Assembly (NCBI RefSeq): GCF_025860405.1
Contig: NZ_CP063785.1
Span: 868,001-932,000 of the forward strand
Reading direction: 5' to 3'
Length of the DNA: 64,000 nucleotides
Origin: Tolypothrix sp. PCC 7712
Lineage (GTDB): Bacteria; Cyanobacteriota; Cyanobacteriia; Cyanobacteriales; Nostocaceae
The notes under the pieces were generated by a model. It was not told the DNA's origin and ran no database searches. It saw only the letters and a program-made list of their open reading frames with translations. Both the position numbers and the translations under genes were made by a program. Shown here one piece after another: positions 28,469 to 37,400 of the stretch (its first letter is position 1; each line of letters opens with the position of its first letter).

Positions 28469-28615
28469 TTACGCTACATCATTCAAGGGAAGTTGCGGGA
28501 TTTGATTGTAAACTTCTAGATTTTCTGCCAAAGCTTGGTGTAAATCATATTGAGTTTGTGAATTTAGCCAAAACTGAGCGCTGTTGCCAAAATAGCGTGA
28601 TAAGCTATTTGGCTT
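28469..28615 (-). pseudogene. HigA antitoxin C-terminal fragment
   Basis: On the minus strand, 48 codons bounded by an upstream in-frame TAA read SLSRYFGNSAQFWLNSQTQY, then DLHQALAENLEVYNQI, and stop at 28469. SRYFGxSAQFWLNLQxxYDL is the C-terminal signature of HigA/VapI-type XRE antitoxins. The helix-turn-helix half and any toxin partner are missing, so this is a relic of a second hig-type module. Confidence 0.7.
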
Positions 28616-28636
28616 TTAATTTGCACAATCTATTGT

Positions 28637-28692
28637 GAGGGCTGTTAACCGTTGACAGTCAACAGTCAACAGTCAACAGTCAACAGTCAACA
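28637..28692. repeat. Heptamer array (CAGTCAA type)
   Basis: About six tandem units of CAGTCAA, ending just before the stop codon of hisG. The same unit in opposite orientation occurs at 6001-6117. Confidence 0.85.
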
Positions 28693-28697
28693 GTCCC

Positions 28698-29342
28698 TTA
28701 GACTGTACTGAGAATGTGCGATCGCAGTTTTTCTACTAATTGATGTAAATTACCTGTATTCAGGCGATAGCTTAAGGGATGGGCAATTAATCTGGCTGTA
28801 CTTTCATACAAAGTTGTAATCTCAACTAAACCGTTTTCTCGCAAAGTTCTTCCGGTAGAAACTAAATCTACAATCGCTTCCGACATTCCAGTAATCGGCC
28901 CTAGCTCCACGGAACCATACAACGGTACGATTTCTACTGGTAAATCCAAACTTTGAAAATATTCACGCGCGCAATTGACATACTTAGAAGCCACTCGACC
29001 GTGCGCGGGTAAATCTAAAGGCGATTTATAAGGACTGGATGCTTTGACTGCTACTGACATCCGACAATGTCCAAAATGCAAATCTACCAATTGTGCAACT
29101 TGTGGTTGCTTTTCTCGCAGCACATCATAACCAATAATACCCACTTGTGCCTGACCATATTCCACATAAACAGGTACATCCTGGCCCCTAACTAGCAATC
29201 CTTTCGCTTGTCCACTAGCATCAACAATTTGCAGTTGGCGATTTCCTGAATCTAAAAAAGCGCTAAAATCCAAACCTACAGATTGCAGTAGGTGGATGCT
29301 ATTTTTAAGTAATTCCCCTTTTGGCAACGCAACAGTCAGCAT
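28698..29342 (-). CDS. hisG: ATP phosphoribosyltransferase, short form
   Basis: HisG condenses ATP with PRPP, the committed step of histidine synthesis. At 214 residues this is the short form, which lacks the C-terminal regulatory domain and works in a hetero-octamer with HisZ. Diagnostic segments are the N-terminal [49 protein letters not shown], and the PRPP-binding [18 protein letters not shown]. hisZ is not in the window. The next gene, an OmpR-type regulator, is divergent; a 105-base spacer separates the starts. Confidence 0.93.
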   Translation of the reverse strand: MLTVALPKGELLKNSIHLLQSVGLDFSAFLDSGNRQLQIVDASGQAKGLLVRGQDVPVYVEYGQAQVGIIGYDVLREKQPQVAQLVDLHFGHCRMSVAVKASSPYKSPLDLPAHGRVASKYVNCAREYFQSLDLPVEIVPLYGSVELGPITGMSEAIVDLVSTGRTLRENGLVEITTLYESTARLIAHPLSYRLNTGNLHQLVEKLRSHILSTV

Positions 29343-29447
29343 TATTGTCCTTAATATCTTGAGATACGGACACTTTGCAGTTTTGGCAAAATCCCATCAG
29401 CAAGTGTCCTTGTCTTGGTAGTTTATTACTATTGAGAATATCTCGAT

Positions 29448-30164
29448 ATGCTCACCACAAGCAGCATGAGAATTTTATTAGTTGATGACGAAACAGAACT
29501 AACTGACCCCCTAAGCCGCCTCTTAACCCGTGAGGGTTATAGCGTAGATGCTGCTTATGAAGGAACAAGTGGTAGTCAATTAGCACAAGCAAGCAATTAT
29601 GACTTACTGATTTTAGATTGGATGCTACCAGGAAAAACGGGGTTAGAAATTTGTCAGGAATTACGCCGTCAAGGTAAAACCACTCCTGTACTATTTCTCA
29701 CAGCTAAAGATACTCTAGATGACCGTGTTGCAGGTTTAGATGCGGGTGCAGATGACTATTTAGTTAAACCCTTTGAATTGCGGGAACTCTTAGCCAGAGT
29801 CCGTGCTTTGTTGCGTCGTTCTGGTGTGGAGACTTACAACACCCCTACAGGACGCTTAGTTGTAGCTGATTTAGAACTCGATGTTGACAACCAATTAGCT
29901 TACCGTCAAGAACGAGTAATTGAACTCTCCCAAAAAGAAAGCCAATTGCTGCAGTATTTTATGGAACACAGCGGCCAATTGCTAACTCATGGGCAGATTA
30001 TGCAACATCTTTGGCCAGATGACGAACAACCAAGTAGTAACGTGATAGCCGCATTAATTCGGCTACTACGGCGCAAAATAGAAGTAGCTGGTGAAAGTCA
30101 GTTAATTCACACTGTTTATGGTAAAGGCTATCGCTTTGGTACTACTTCAGGAGAAGGTATTTAA
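29448..30164 (+). CDS. OmpR-family response regulator (RppA-like)
   Basis: A 238-residue DNA-binding response regulator. The receiver domain begins MRILLVDDETELTDPLSRLL, with phosphoacceptor Asp57 in LLILDWMLPG, the Thr of LFLTAKD and the Lys of LVKPFE. The C-terminal winged helix (about 140-232) has the recognition region SNVIAALIRLLRRKIE and the wing HTVYGKGYRF. The sequence resembles the cyanobacterial group annotated RppA. The ATG at 29448 adds six residues to the family start MRILLV at 29466; either may be used. No sensor kinase gene is adjacent, so its partner, possibly one of the HstK kinases, is encoded elsewhere. Confidence 0.88.
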   Translation: MLTTSSMRILLVDDETELTDPLSRLLTREGYSVDAAYEGTSGSQLAQASNYDLLILDWMLPGKTGLEICQELRRQGKTTPVLFLTAKDTLDDRVAGLDAGADDYLVKPFELRELLARVRALLRRSGVETYNTPTGRLVVADLELDVDNQLAYRQERVIELSQKESQLLQYFMEHSGQLLTHGQIMQHLWPDDEQPSSNVIAALIRLLRRKIEVAGESQLIHTVYGKGYRFGTTSGEGI

Positions 30165-30258
30165 GGGACTCCCTATCAAGAAGCAGGGGGATGAAGAGGA
30201 CAAGGGGAAATCAACATTACCCATTACCCATTACCCAATGACAACAAAACAAAAGCTA

Positions 30259-30543
30259 TTAAGCTGATTCAGAATCGTTAAATAACAGCAAGCGTGCTGC
30301 GAGTATGGCAAATCCTACAGCCGCGATCGCTTTTAAAACACGGGTGGGTAAAAATTCTGCCACTGCTCCCCCGGCTAATGCTCCTAGTAAGCTAGTTAAT
30401 ACTAGAGCGATCGCAGTAGCAAAAAAGACAGCGCGACGAGACTGAGTGCGTCCCGAAAGCGCGATCGCAGCTAACTGACTTTTATCACCTAATTCTGATA
30501 AAAAAACTGTAATAAAGCTTAGTCCTAAAAGATGCCAATCCAT
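30259..30543 (-). CDS. GDT1/TMEM165 half-transporter (Hmx-like), second gene
   Basis: A 94-residue membrane protein with three hydrophobic helices and one copy of the family motif E-x-G-D-K-(S/T), here FLSELGDKSQLAAIAL. Full-length GDT1 proteins contain two such repeats and export manganese or move Ca2+/Mn2+ in exchange for protons; half-size proteins such as this must pair. The partner is the next gene upstream on the same strand (30588-31016), 44 bases away, which carries the other motif. Both resemble the hemi manganese exchangers (Hmx1/Hmx2) described in cyanobacteria. The spacer holds a few TTGACTG heptamer units. Confidence 0.87.
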   Translation of the reverse strand: MDWHLLGLSFITVFLSELGDKSQLAAIALSGRTQSRRAVFFATAIALVLTSLLGALAGGAVAEFLPTRVLKAIAAVGFAILAARLLLFNDSESA

Positions 30544-30587
30544 AATTAATTGAGATAAGGGAACTGTTGACTGTTAACTGTTGGTTA

Positions 30588-31016
30588 TTAACCCATGATT
30601 ACATCCCAAAAGAGCATGATGGAAATTAGCAATAACATCACACCTGCTGATGTCTCTACGGTTTTGGGACTGAGTCGCTTGGCTATCCAGCCTCCTAACA
30701 GTACGCCTAATAAGCTGGTTGTAATCAATGCAGCTGCAGAACCCATAAACACTAACCAAGGTGCATGAGATTCTGCACTCATTAATAAGGTAGATAGCTG
30801 AGTTTTATCACCAATCTCAGCGAGAAAGATGGTGACAAAGGTAGTACCAAAAATAACTAATACTGATTCTGGCTTTTTTGGGCTATCCGCTACTACAGGC
30901 TGAAGTGGCTCAATGGTTGCAGTCGTTAAGTTAATATCGGTACTGTCTTTTAGTTCGGGCTGGTTTTCAGTCTGAGATCTGACAGAAAGGCTTAGAGGTG
31001 CAGAATCAAGTTTCAC
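30588..31016 (-). CDS. GDT1/TMEM165 half-transporter (Hmx-like), first gene
   Basis: A 142-residue protein with an unstructured, Ser/Thr/Pro-rich N-terminal extension of about 50 residues, then three membrane helices and the motif FLAEIGDKTQLSTLLMSA. It is the presumed heterodimer partner of the 94-residue protein encoded immediately downstream; together they supply the two E-x-G-D-K motifs that line the cation path in GDT1 transporters. By family precedent the complex exports Mn2+ from the cytoplasm or loads it into thylakoids. The extension is not needed for the fold and its function is unknown; an internal start is possible but none is better supported. Confidence 0.87.
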   Translation of the reverse strand: MKLDSAPLSLSVRSQTENQPELKDSTDINLTTATIEPLQPVVADSPKKPESVLVIFGTTFVTIFLAEIGDKTQLSTLLMSAESHAPWLVFMGSAAALITTSLLGVLLGGWIAKRLSPKTVETSAGVMLLLISIMLFWDVIMG

Positions 31017-31119
31017 AGGCAGTATATTTGGATTACTAGATTGTTTTCATATTCTTCTCATTTTCTCAGATTGTTGTAATAAATTGCAACTAGTGTTTAG
31101 CCATAGTTACAAATTTCAT

Positions 31120-31470
31120 CTAAAAACCGACTTCTTTATTGAAACGAATGAGTTCCAAGCTGCGATCGCCATATACTCCTTCTATCTGTTGACGACAGCA
31201 GTCAATCGCAAAATCATTTAACTCTTCTGGTTCAATACCATACATATCTTGAAATATCTCTGCTTCCACACGACAGAAGCGCGGACGATTGGCGTAAATC
31301 CGACATTCTCGGGTTATATGGTCAAAATTAACGCACCATCCACCTTCACCTACCATGCTCATATAAAGTTCCAGTTCTGCGGGTGAAAGATACTCTTCTA
31401 TATCTGGACGATCTGCTGGATCGAGATTACAGCAGGCTCCACATTGTTTTATACATTGCCAAGTTGCCAT
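31120..31470 (-). CDS. YkgJ family cysteine-cluster protein
   Basis: A 116-residue small protein of the YkgJ/UPF0153 family, thought to bind zinc or an Fe-S centre through clustered cysteines. The pattern here is CIKQCGACCNLDPADRPDI at residues 5-23, then a central CVNFDHITRECRIYANRPRFCR and a C-terminal CCRQQ pair, all the conserved ligand positions. The biochemical function of the family is not established. It is alone on the minus strand, and its start is followed upstream by heptamer and MITE-like repeats, so its promoter is either within or just beside those repeats. Confidence 0.88.
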   Translation of the reverse strand: MATWQCIKQCGACCNLDPADRPDIEEYLSPAELELYMSMVGEGGWCVNFDHITRECRIYANRPRFCRVEAEIFQDMYGIEPEELNDFAIDCCRQQIEGVYGDRSLELIRFNKEVGF

Positions 31471-31554
31471 GATTTGTTATTTGTCCTTTGTTATTTGTCA
31501 TTTGTCATGAGGTAATGGGTAATTGGTAATTGGTATTTCTCCCTCATCTCCCTC
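31471..31554. repeat. Short heptamer and CTCATCTCC repeats upstream of ykgJ
   Basis: Imperfect TTTGTCA/TTTGTTA units, GGTAATTGGTAATTGGTA and CTCATCTCC units lie directly before the MITE-like element at 31555. A second run of CTCATCTCC (about four copies) follows that element at about 31683-31720. Confidence 0.6.
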
Positions 31555-31678
31555 AATACTTGTCGGTTAAGGGTAAAAGGGGAAGGGGAAAAGGGGCAAG
31601 AAAAAACCTTTAACCCTTACCCTTTCACCTTTTCCCCAAACCAAATTTCAACTTGAAAATCCTTAACCGAGCAGTATT
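31555..31678. repeat. MITE-like repeat family A, copy 1 (124 bp)
   Basis: Terminal inverted repeats AATACTTGTCGGTTAAGG (31555-31572) and the complement of CCTTAACCGAGCAGTATT (31661-31678) match at 16 of 18 positions. The interior is a G/A-rich tract and its C/T-rich complement, so the whole element can fold into one long hairpin. Other copies: 40762-40850, 53447-53563 and a worn one near 61002-61118. Confidence 0.75.
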
Positions 31679-31871
31679 GTCATCTCCCTCATCTCCCTCA
31701 TCTCCCTCATCTCCCCAATCCCCAATCCCCAGTCCCCCACTCTTACATTTTTATTTCTTTTTTTATAATTTTGTTAAGTAAATTAAATCTGGCGCTCCTT
31801 CGCCGGATATGATCGATACCGGGTTTTGCAATTGCAGTTATTGAATTTTTTAAGACAATTGGGAGGAAACA

Positions 31872-32003
31872 ATGTTTGGATTGTTTGATGCTCTAGCCAA
31901 TATCAATTGGGAAGTTATTTTTCAACTACTGTTTGTTGGGCTGATTGTACTTGCTGGGCCTGCTGTAATTTTTGTTTTAGCATTTCGCAACGGCGACCTG
32001 TAA
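31872..32003 (+). CDS. psb30: Photosystem II protein Psb30 (Ycf12)
   Basis: A 43-residue single-helix thylakoid protein. The sequence [20 protein letters not shown] followed by [15 protein letters not shown] matches Psb30/Ycf12: the conserved NWEV(I/L)FQL start, the LAGPAVIF core of the transmembrane helix and the short polar tail. Psb30 sits at the edge of photosystem II near PsbJ, PsbK and cytochrome b559 and helps stabilise the complex, especially under high light. A strong ribosome site GGGAGG lies six bases upstream of the ATG. It is monocistronic, with recJ convergent downstream. Its small size makes it easy to miss, but the family match is clear. Confidence 0.93.
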   Translation: MFGLFDALANINWEVIFQLLFVGLIVLAGPAVIFVLAFRNGDL

Positions 32004-32111
32004 AACTGCTGATTGCTGAGTTACAAGTGCTGAGTATTGTGTGAAAAAGTTTGAGTTGTAGAAGATTGTAGAATTCCCAACTCTAACTTAAAATAACCAA
32101 AAACTCAGGAC

Positions 32112-34241
32112 TCAGGACTTGGAACTCAGCACTGACAAAGCCTGAAGCGCAGCTTGGATGATGTTGTCATATTGTGGTTCACAGACATCAACCTCTTTGG
32201 CATCTTCACGACTGTTACCTAGCAAACCGATTGTATGCCCTGGTTGCATCACTAAGACTTTGCCTTCAGAATTTTTAATTCTTAATTCTGGTAAGGAATT
32301 TTGTTGAAAGATACCACAAGTGTAATGGCGCTGTTTGTACTCAAAGCTGGTTGTTAAAGGACGAGTTGAGGAACGGAAAAACAGGTGAGATTGCGTTGTT
32401 AGCCGCACACCTATTAGTTCCATTTCAATAGCGGTATTGCCATTAAAATGATTTTCTCGCAGTTTATAAGCTACATCCACTCGCGAAGGTAGGGGATAGT
32501 AGTCGCGCCAACGCCAAGCGATCGCCTTAATTTTATACTGTTGCTGCTCGATAGTTTGGGCTAGTGTGAGTTTAATATGACCTTTCCCGACTATTTGTTG
32601 CTCAACTACTTGCACATTCGGAGTCCAGAACACTGGATCAGGGTTATCGATACCGCAAGGATGCAGAGTATTAAGCTGTTGATAAAGCTGGTGATTGATT
32701 TCACTAAAATTGACTTCGGTATCAATTTTTAGCAGTGGTTTGAGGTGCTGGGGTTCCAGACATTGATTTGCAAACTCAATTAAACGCGATCGCAGTTTTG
32801 CTAAATTTGGCGCTGGTAAAGAAAATCCGCCGGCGGCTTTATGTCCGCCAAATTTACCTAGTAAGTCATGACAAGCTTGTAAGGCTTCAAATACGTTAAA
32901 TTCGGGAATTCCCCTAGCTGAACCGCGAATATGGGTTTCATCTTCGTATGTACCAATAAATACTGGCACACCGTAGCGTTCCACCAAACGAGAAGCGACA
33001 ATCCCAATGACACCATGATGCCAGTTTGGTTGCACAACAACTAATACTCTATCTTGGGGGAGTGATGTGATAAATTCAGTTTCTACGTAAGCGATCGCTT
33101 CTTGTTCAATTTGCTCGCACATTTCCTGGCGCTGTTGGTTTACAGATTCGCACTGCATTGCTCTTTCCAGCGCTATCCCCATATCATCTGTAGTCAGCAA
33201 ATCAATCACAATCTGCGGATCGCCAATTCTACCAATTGCATTAATTCTCGGCCCCAGTTTAAAGCCAATGTCCTCTGGCTTTAACGATTTTGGATTTTGG
33301 ATTTTGGATTTTGGATTGGTATCAATTTCTTCTGAATTTTGAATTTTAAATTTTGAATTTTGAATTGCTTCCCTCGCTTGAACTCCAGCCATTTGAATTA
33401 AGGCTTGTATTCCAGGTAAATGGGATTTGGGTAGGAGTTGTAAACCGCGTTTTACCCAGCGACGGTTTACGCCGGTTAAGGGTGCTAAATCTGCGATCGT
33501 TCCTAAGGTAAATAGTGCAAGCATCGGCTGGATTAACCCTCTAGTTTCGCCTAGCTGTTGTGCGAGAGATACCGCCAAGATATAGGCGACACCTACACCC
33601 GCAACACCGCGATAGGGTGAAGATTCAGCGATTAATTTGGGGTTGAGAATGGCGTTAGCTGGTGGTAATTGTTGCGGAATGTCGTGATGGTCGGTGACAA
33701 TTACCTTTAATCCTAGTTCTCTGGCTCTAGCTATGGGTTCAACTGCGGAAATCCCATTATCAACAGTGAGAATTATCCCCACACCTTCGCTGTGGAATTC
33801 TTCGACAATTCGTTTATTAATGCCATAACCATCATGCATCCGGCTGGGGATAGCGTAATCAACTTTCGCACCCAAAGCTCGGAGATTCCGCAACAGTAAA
33901 GCCGTGCTAGTCATCCCATCTGCATCATAATCACCGCAAATAGCAATTTTTTCTGATGAGGCGATCGCATTTTGCAATAACTCTACACTCAGCGCTAAAT
34001 CGGGAAATTCTTCTAGTGGTGCAGGTAAAATTAACGATTCTGGTTCTAAAAAGGCTTGTGCTGCGTCTAGGGTTTCAATACCCCGGTTAATCAAAAGCTG
34101 GCTGACAATTGGAGAGATATTGTTGTAATTAGACAGCTTTTGAGCAAATTCGTCCTTTTGGGGATAAATTTGCCAACGCTGATTCGGTAAGCGCCTGCGA
34201 GGTTTTGATGTTTCTGAACGAGCAATGTCTAGCACAATCAA
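32112..34241 (-). CDS. recJ: Single-stranded-DNA-specific exonuclease RecJ
   Basis: RecJ degrades single-stranded DNA 5' to 3' in recombination and repair. The DHH-family phosphoesterase core is complete: DYDADGMTSTALLLRNL, TVDNGIS, VTDHHDIPQQLPPA, GVAGVGVAYIL, and the C-terminal DHHA1 motif GKFGGHKAAGGFSLP, followed by an OB-like domain. At 709 residues it is longer than the typical 570-residue enzyme, partly from a C-terminal extension usual in cyanobacteria. Residues about 293-318 (NSKFKIQNSEEIDTNPKSK then IQNPKSL) are encoded by tandem heptamers, at 33283-33365, of the kind normally found between genes; they interrupt the family sequence just before KPEDIGFKLGPRINAIGRI. The frame stays open through the insertion. 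Confidence 0.93.
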   Translation of the reverse strand: MIVLDIARSETSKPRRRLPNQRWQIYPQKDEFAQKLSNYNNISPIVSQLLINRGIETLDAAQAFLEPESLILPAPLEEFPDLALSVELLQNAIASSEKIAICGDYDADGMTSTALLLRNLRALGAKVDYAIPSRMHDGYGINKRIVEEFHSEGVGIILTVDNGISAVEPIARARELGLKVIVTDHHDIPQQLPPANAILNPKLIAESSPYRGVAGVGVAYILAVSLAQQLGETRGLIQPMLALFTLGTIADLAPLTGVNRRWVKRGLQLLPKSHLPGIQALIQMAGVQAREAIQNSKFKIQNSEEIDTNPKSKIQNPKSLKPEDIGFKLGPRINAIGRIGDPQIVIDLLTTDDMGIALERAMQCESVNQQRQEMCEQIEQEAIAYVETEFITSLPQDRVLVVVQPNWHHGVIGIVASRLVERYGVPVFIGTYEDETHIRGSARGIPEFNVFEALQACHDLLGKFGGHKAAGGFSLPAPNLAKLRSRLIEFANQCLEPQHLKPLLKIDTEVNFSEINHQLYQQLNTLHPCGIDNPDPVFWTPNVQVVEQQIVGKGHIKLTLAQTIEQQQYKIKAIAWRWRDYYPLPSRVDVAYKLRENHFNGNTAIEMELIGVRLTTQSHLFFRSSTRPLTTSFEYKQRHYTCGIFQQNSLPELRIKNSEGKVLVMQPGHTIGLLGNSREDAKEVDVCEPQYDNIIQAALQALSVLSSKS
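33283..33365. repeat. Tandem heptamers inside the recJ coding sequence
   Basis: Units TTTGGAT (about four copies) and TTTGAAT/TTTAAAT (about five copies), separated by about 20 bases, lie in frame inside recJ. Translated on the minus strand they give QNSKFKIQNSE and PKSKIQNPKS. Confidence 0.9.
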
Positions 34242-34463
34242 AGTTACAAGGTTTTCTCTAACTCATAGCGTAAAGTGATTTTACTAGTTTTTTTCCTCAT
34301 TCATAAAAAAATGTAAAAGACTAAATAGCCTTTCTCGTTAGTCTATATCTAGTTGATGGGAATACTAAATTTGTCTAAACCCTCTCTGTAAGGCTTGTCA
34401 TCAGCTAATTGTTGCGAAAGCCTAGAGAAGCAAAAATCAATTTGCATTACATGGTAAGTAGAA

Positions 34464-37400
34464 ATGCCTGCTGAGAACTTTAAACCCATCATCCCAGGAT
34501 ATCAAATTGGCTCTCAACTCTATATTGGCTCCAGAACTAGAGTCTATCGAGCTATCCGGGAGCAGGATCAACTTCCAGTGGTAATTAAACTTCTTGCCTC
34601 TCAATATCCCAGCTTTAACGAATTGCTGCAATTTCGTAACCAATATACTATCAGCAAAAATTTTCAGATTCCCGGTATTATTCATCCTTTATCATTAGAA
34701 CCTTACGATAACGGTTATATTTTGGTGATGGAAGATACAGGAGGGATTTCTTTACGAGAATATATCAAAACAGTTAATCTCTCTTTAAAGGAATTTTTGG
34801 CTATTGGTATTCAATTAGCCAATATTATTGGATATTTACACAATCAGCGTGTCATTCATAAAGATATAAAACCCGCAAATATTCTCATTCATCCTGAAAC
34901 AAAACAAATTCAAATTATCGACTTTAGTATCTCTTCATTACTTCCTAAAGAAACCCAAGAAATTCAAAATCCCAATGTCTTAGAAGGAACTCTCGCTTAT
35001 ATTTCTCCCGAGCAAACAGGCAGAATGAATAGGGGGATAGATTACCGCAGTGATTTCTATTCTTTGGGTGTAACATTTTATGAGTTATTAACCGGAGAAT
35101 TACCATTTCTCTCTGACGATCCCATCAAATTAGTGCATTCTCATATTGCAACAATTCCTAAAAAATTAGGAAACAGGGAACAGGGAACGGTGAATAGAGA
35201 GGAAGTTCCGCAAGTAGTGGCGGATATTGTGATGAAGTTGTTGGCGAAAAACGCTGAAGATAGATATCAAAGTGCATTGGGATTAAAGCATGATTTAGAA
35301 ACTTGTTTAGCACAACTCGAAGATACAGGAGAAATTAGATATTTTGAAATTGGGCAACGGGATGTGTGCGATCGCTTCCTGATTCCCGAAAAATTATATG
35401 GGCGAGAAACAGAAGTTTCTACCTTGCTGCAAGCTTTTGAGCGTGTCGCTAATGGTACATCAGAAATGATGCTGGTGGCAGGATTTTCAGGTATTGGTAA
35501 AACTGCAGTAGTTAATGAAGTCCACAAGCCAATTACCCGTCAGCAGGGATATTTCATTAAAGGTAAATTTGACCAATTTAATCGCAATATTCCCTTATCA
35601 GCTTTTGTGCAAGCTTTACGCGATTTAATGGGGCAATTGTTGTCAGAATCGGACACGCAACTACAAACATGGAAAGCGAAATTTTTGGATGCTGTTGGAG
35701 AGCATGGACAAGTTCTCATTGAAGTAATCCCAGAACTAGAAATCATTATTGGCAAACAACCCCCTGCACCAGAATTATCAGGAAATGCAGTACAGAATCG
35801 GTTTAATTTATTGTTTCAAAAGTTTATTGGCGTTTTCACTAATAAACAACATCCATTAGTGATATTTTTGGATGATTTACAGTGGGCAGATTTAGCTTCT
35901 CTACAGTTAATTAAACTGGTGATGGGAGACAATGGACATCTATTATTATTAGGTGCTTATCGAGATAATGAAGTTTCCTCAGCACATCCTTTGATATTAA
36001 CAGTAGAGTATCTGCAAAAAACGGGAACAACAATTAATATAATTACCCTGGCACCTCTAGCTTTAAGTGATACGAATTTGTTGGTTACTGATACGTTGCA
36101 ATGTTCCATCCAGCAAGCGCAATCACTGACAGAATTAATCTATCGCAAAACCAAAGGTAATCCATTTTTTATTACGCAGTTTCTCAAAGCATTACACGAA
36201 GATGGACAGATTACCTTTAATCATCATCAAGGTTATTGGGAATGTGATATTGCTGAAATTAAAGCGCTATCTTTCACTGATGATGTTGTAGAGTTTATGG
36301 CGCAGCAATTGCAGAAATTGCCGAGTGAAACGCAAAATGTGTTGAAGTTAGCCGCTTGTATTGGTAACTCGTTTGATTTAGCAACTTTGGCAATTGTTTC
36401 TCAGCAATCTCAAATTCATACCGCTACAGCTTTATGGAAAGCCCTACAAGAAGGGTTAATTCTGCCAACGAGTCAGATTTATAAATTCTTCCAAGCAGAA
36501 ATTACAGAACCAACTTTGGGAGAGCAATCTATTAATTTGACTTACCGCTTTTTGCACGATCGCATCCAACAAGCTGCATATAAACTAATTGCTGAAGATG
36601 ATAAACAAGCAACCCATCTGACAATTGGGGAATTATTGTTATCTAACACCCCAGAAACCCAACTAGATGCAAATATCTTTGAAATTGTCAACCACCTAAA
36701 TATAGGCATTGAGTTGATTACTCAGGCAGATAAAAAACTGGAATTAGCCCGACTGAATTTAATTGCAGGATGTAAAGCCAAAAATGCGATCGCCTATGAT
36801 GCGGCGGTGAAATATTTCACTCAAGGAATTGATTTACTACCCCCTACTGCTTGGACAGTACATTACAAATTAACCCTAAATTTGCATCATGAGCGTTTGG
36901 AAGCCGCTTGTCTGAACACAGACTTTGACAAGCTAGCAGCATGGGGTGACATTGTGTTGCAATCTGCTGCTTCTCTCTTGGACACCATCAAAGTCCATGA
37001 AACAAGAATGACGGCATTCCGCTCTCAAGGTAAATTTCTTCAAGTAGTTGAGACTGGGTTGCAGGTGCTGAAATTACTGGGTGTGGAATTTCCTCAAGAG
37101 CCAACTATGGCAGATATTGGTGCAGCAGCCGCGCAAACAAGGCAACTTTGGCAAGGGCGCGCACCCTTGAGTTTGCTAGACTTGCCAGTGATGAGCGATC
37201 TGCAGCAACTAGCAGCCATGCAAATCCTCACAAAACTTGTGCCATCAGCCCACATTGTTGCACCTCTACTTTTACCACTACTCATCTTCAAGCAAGTTGA
37301 GATGTCTATAGAGTGCGGTAATTCATCGATTGCCATTTTTACCTATGCTGACTACGGGTTGATTCTTTGTGGCGTAATGGGAGATTTAGATGCGGGATAT

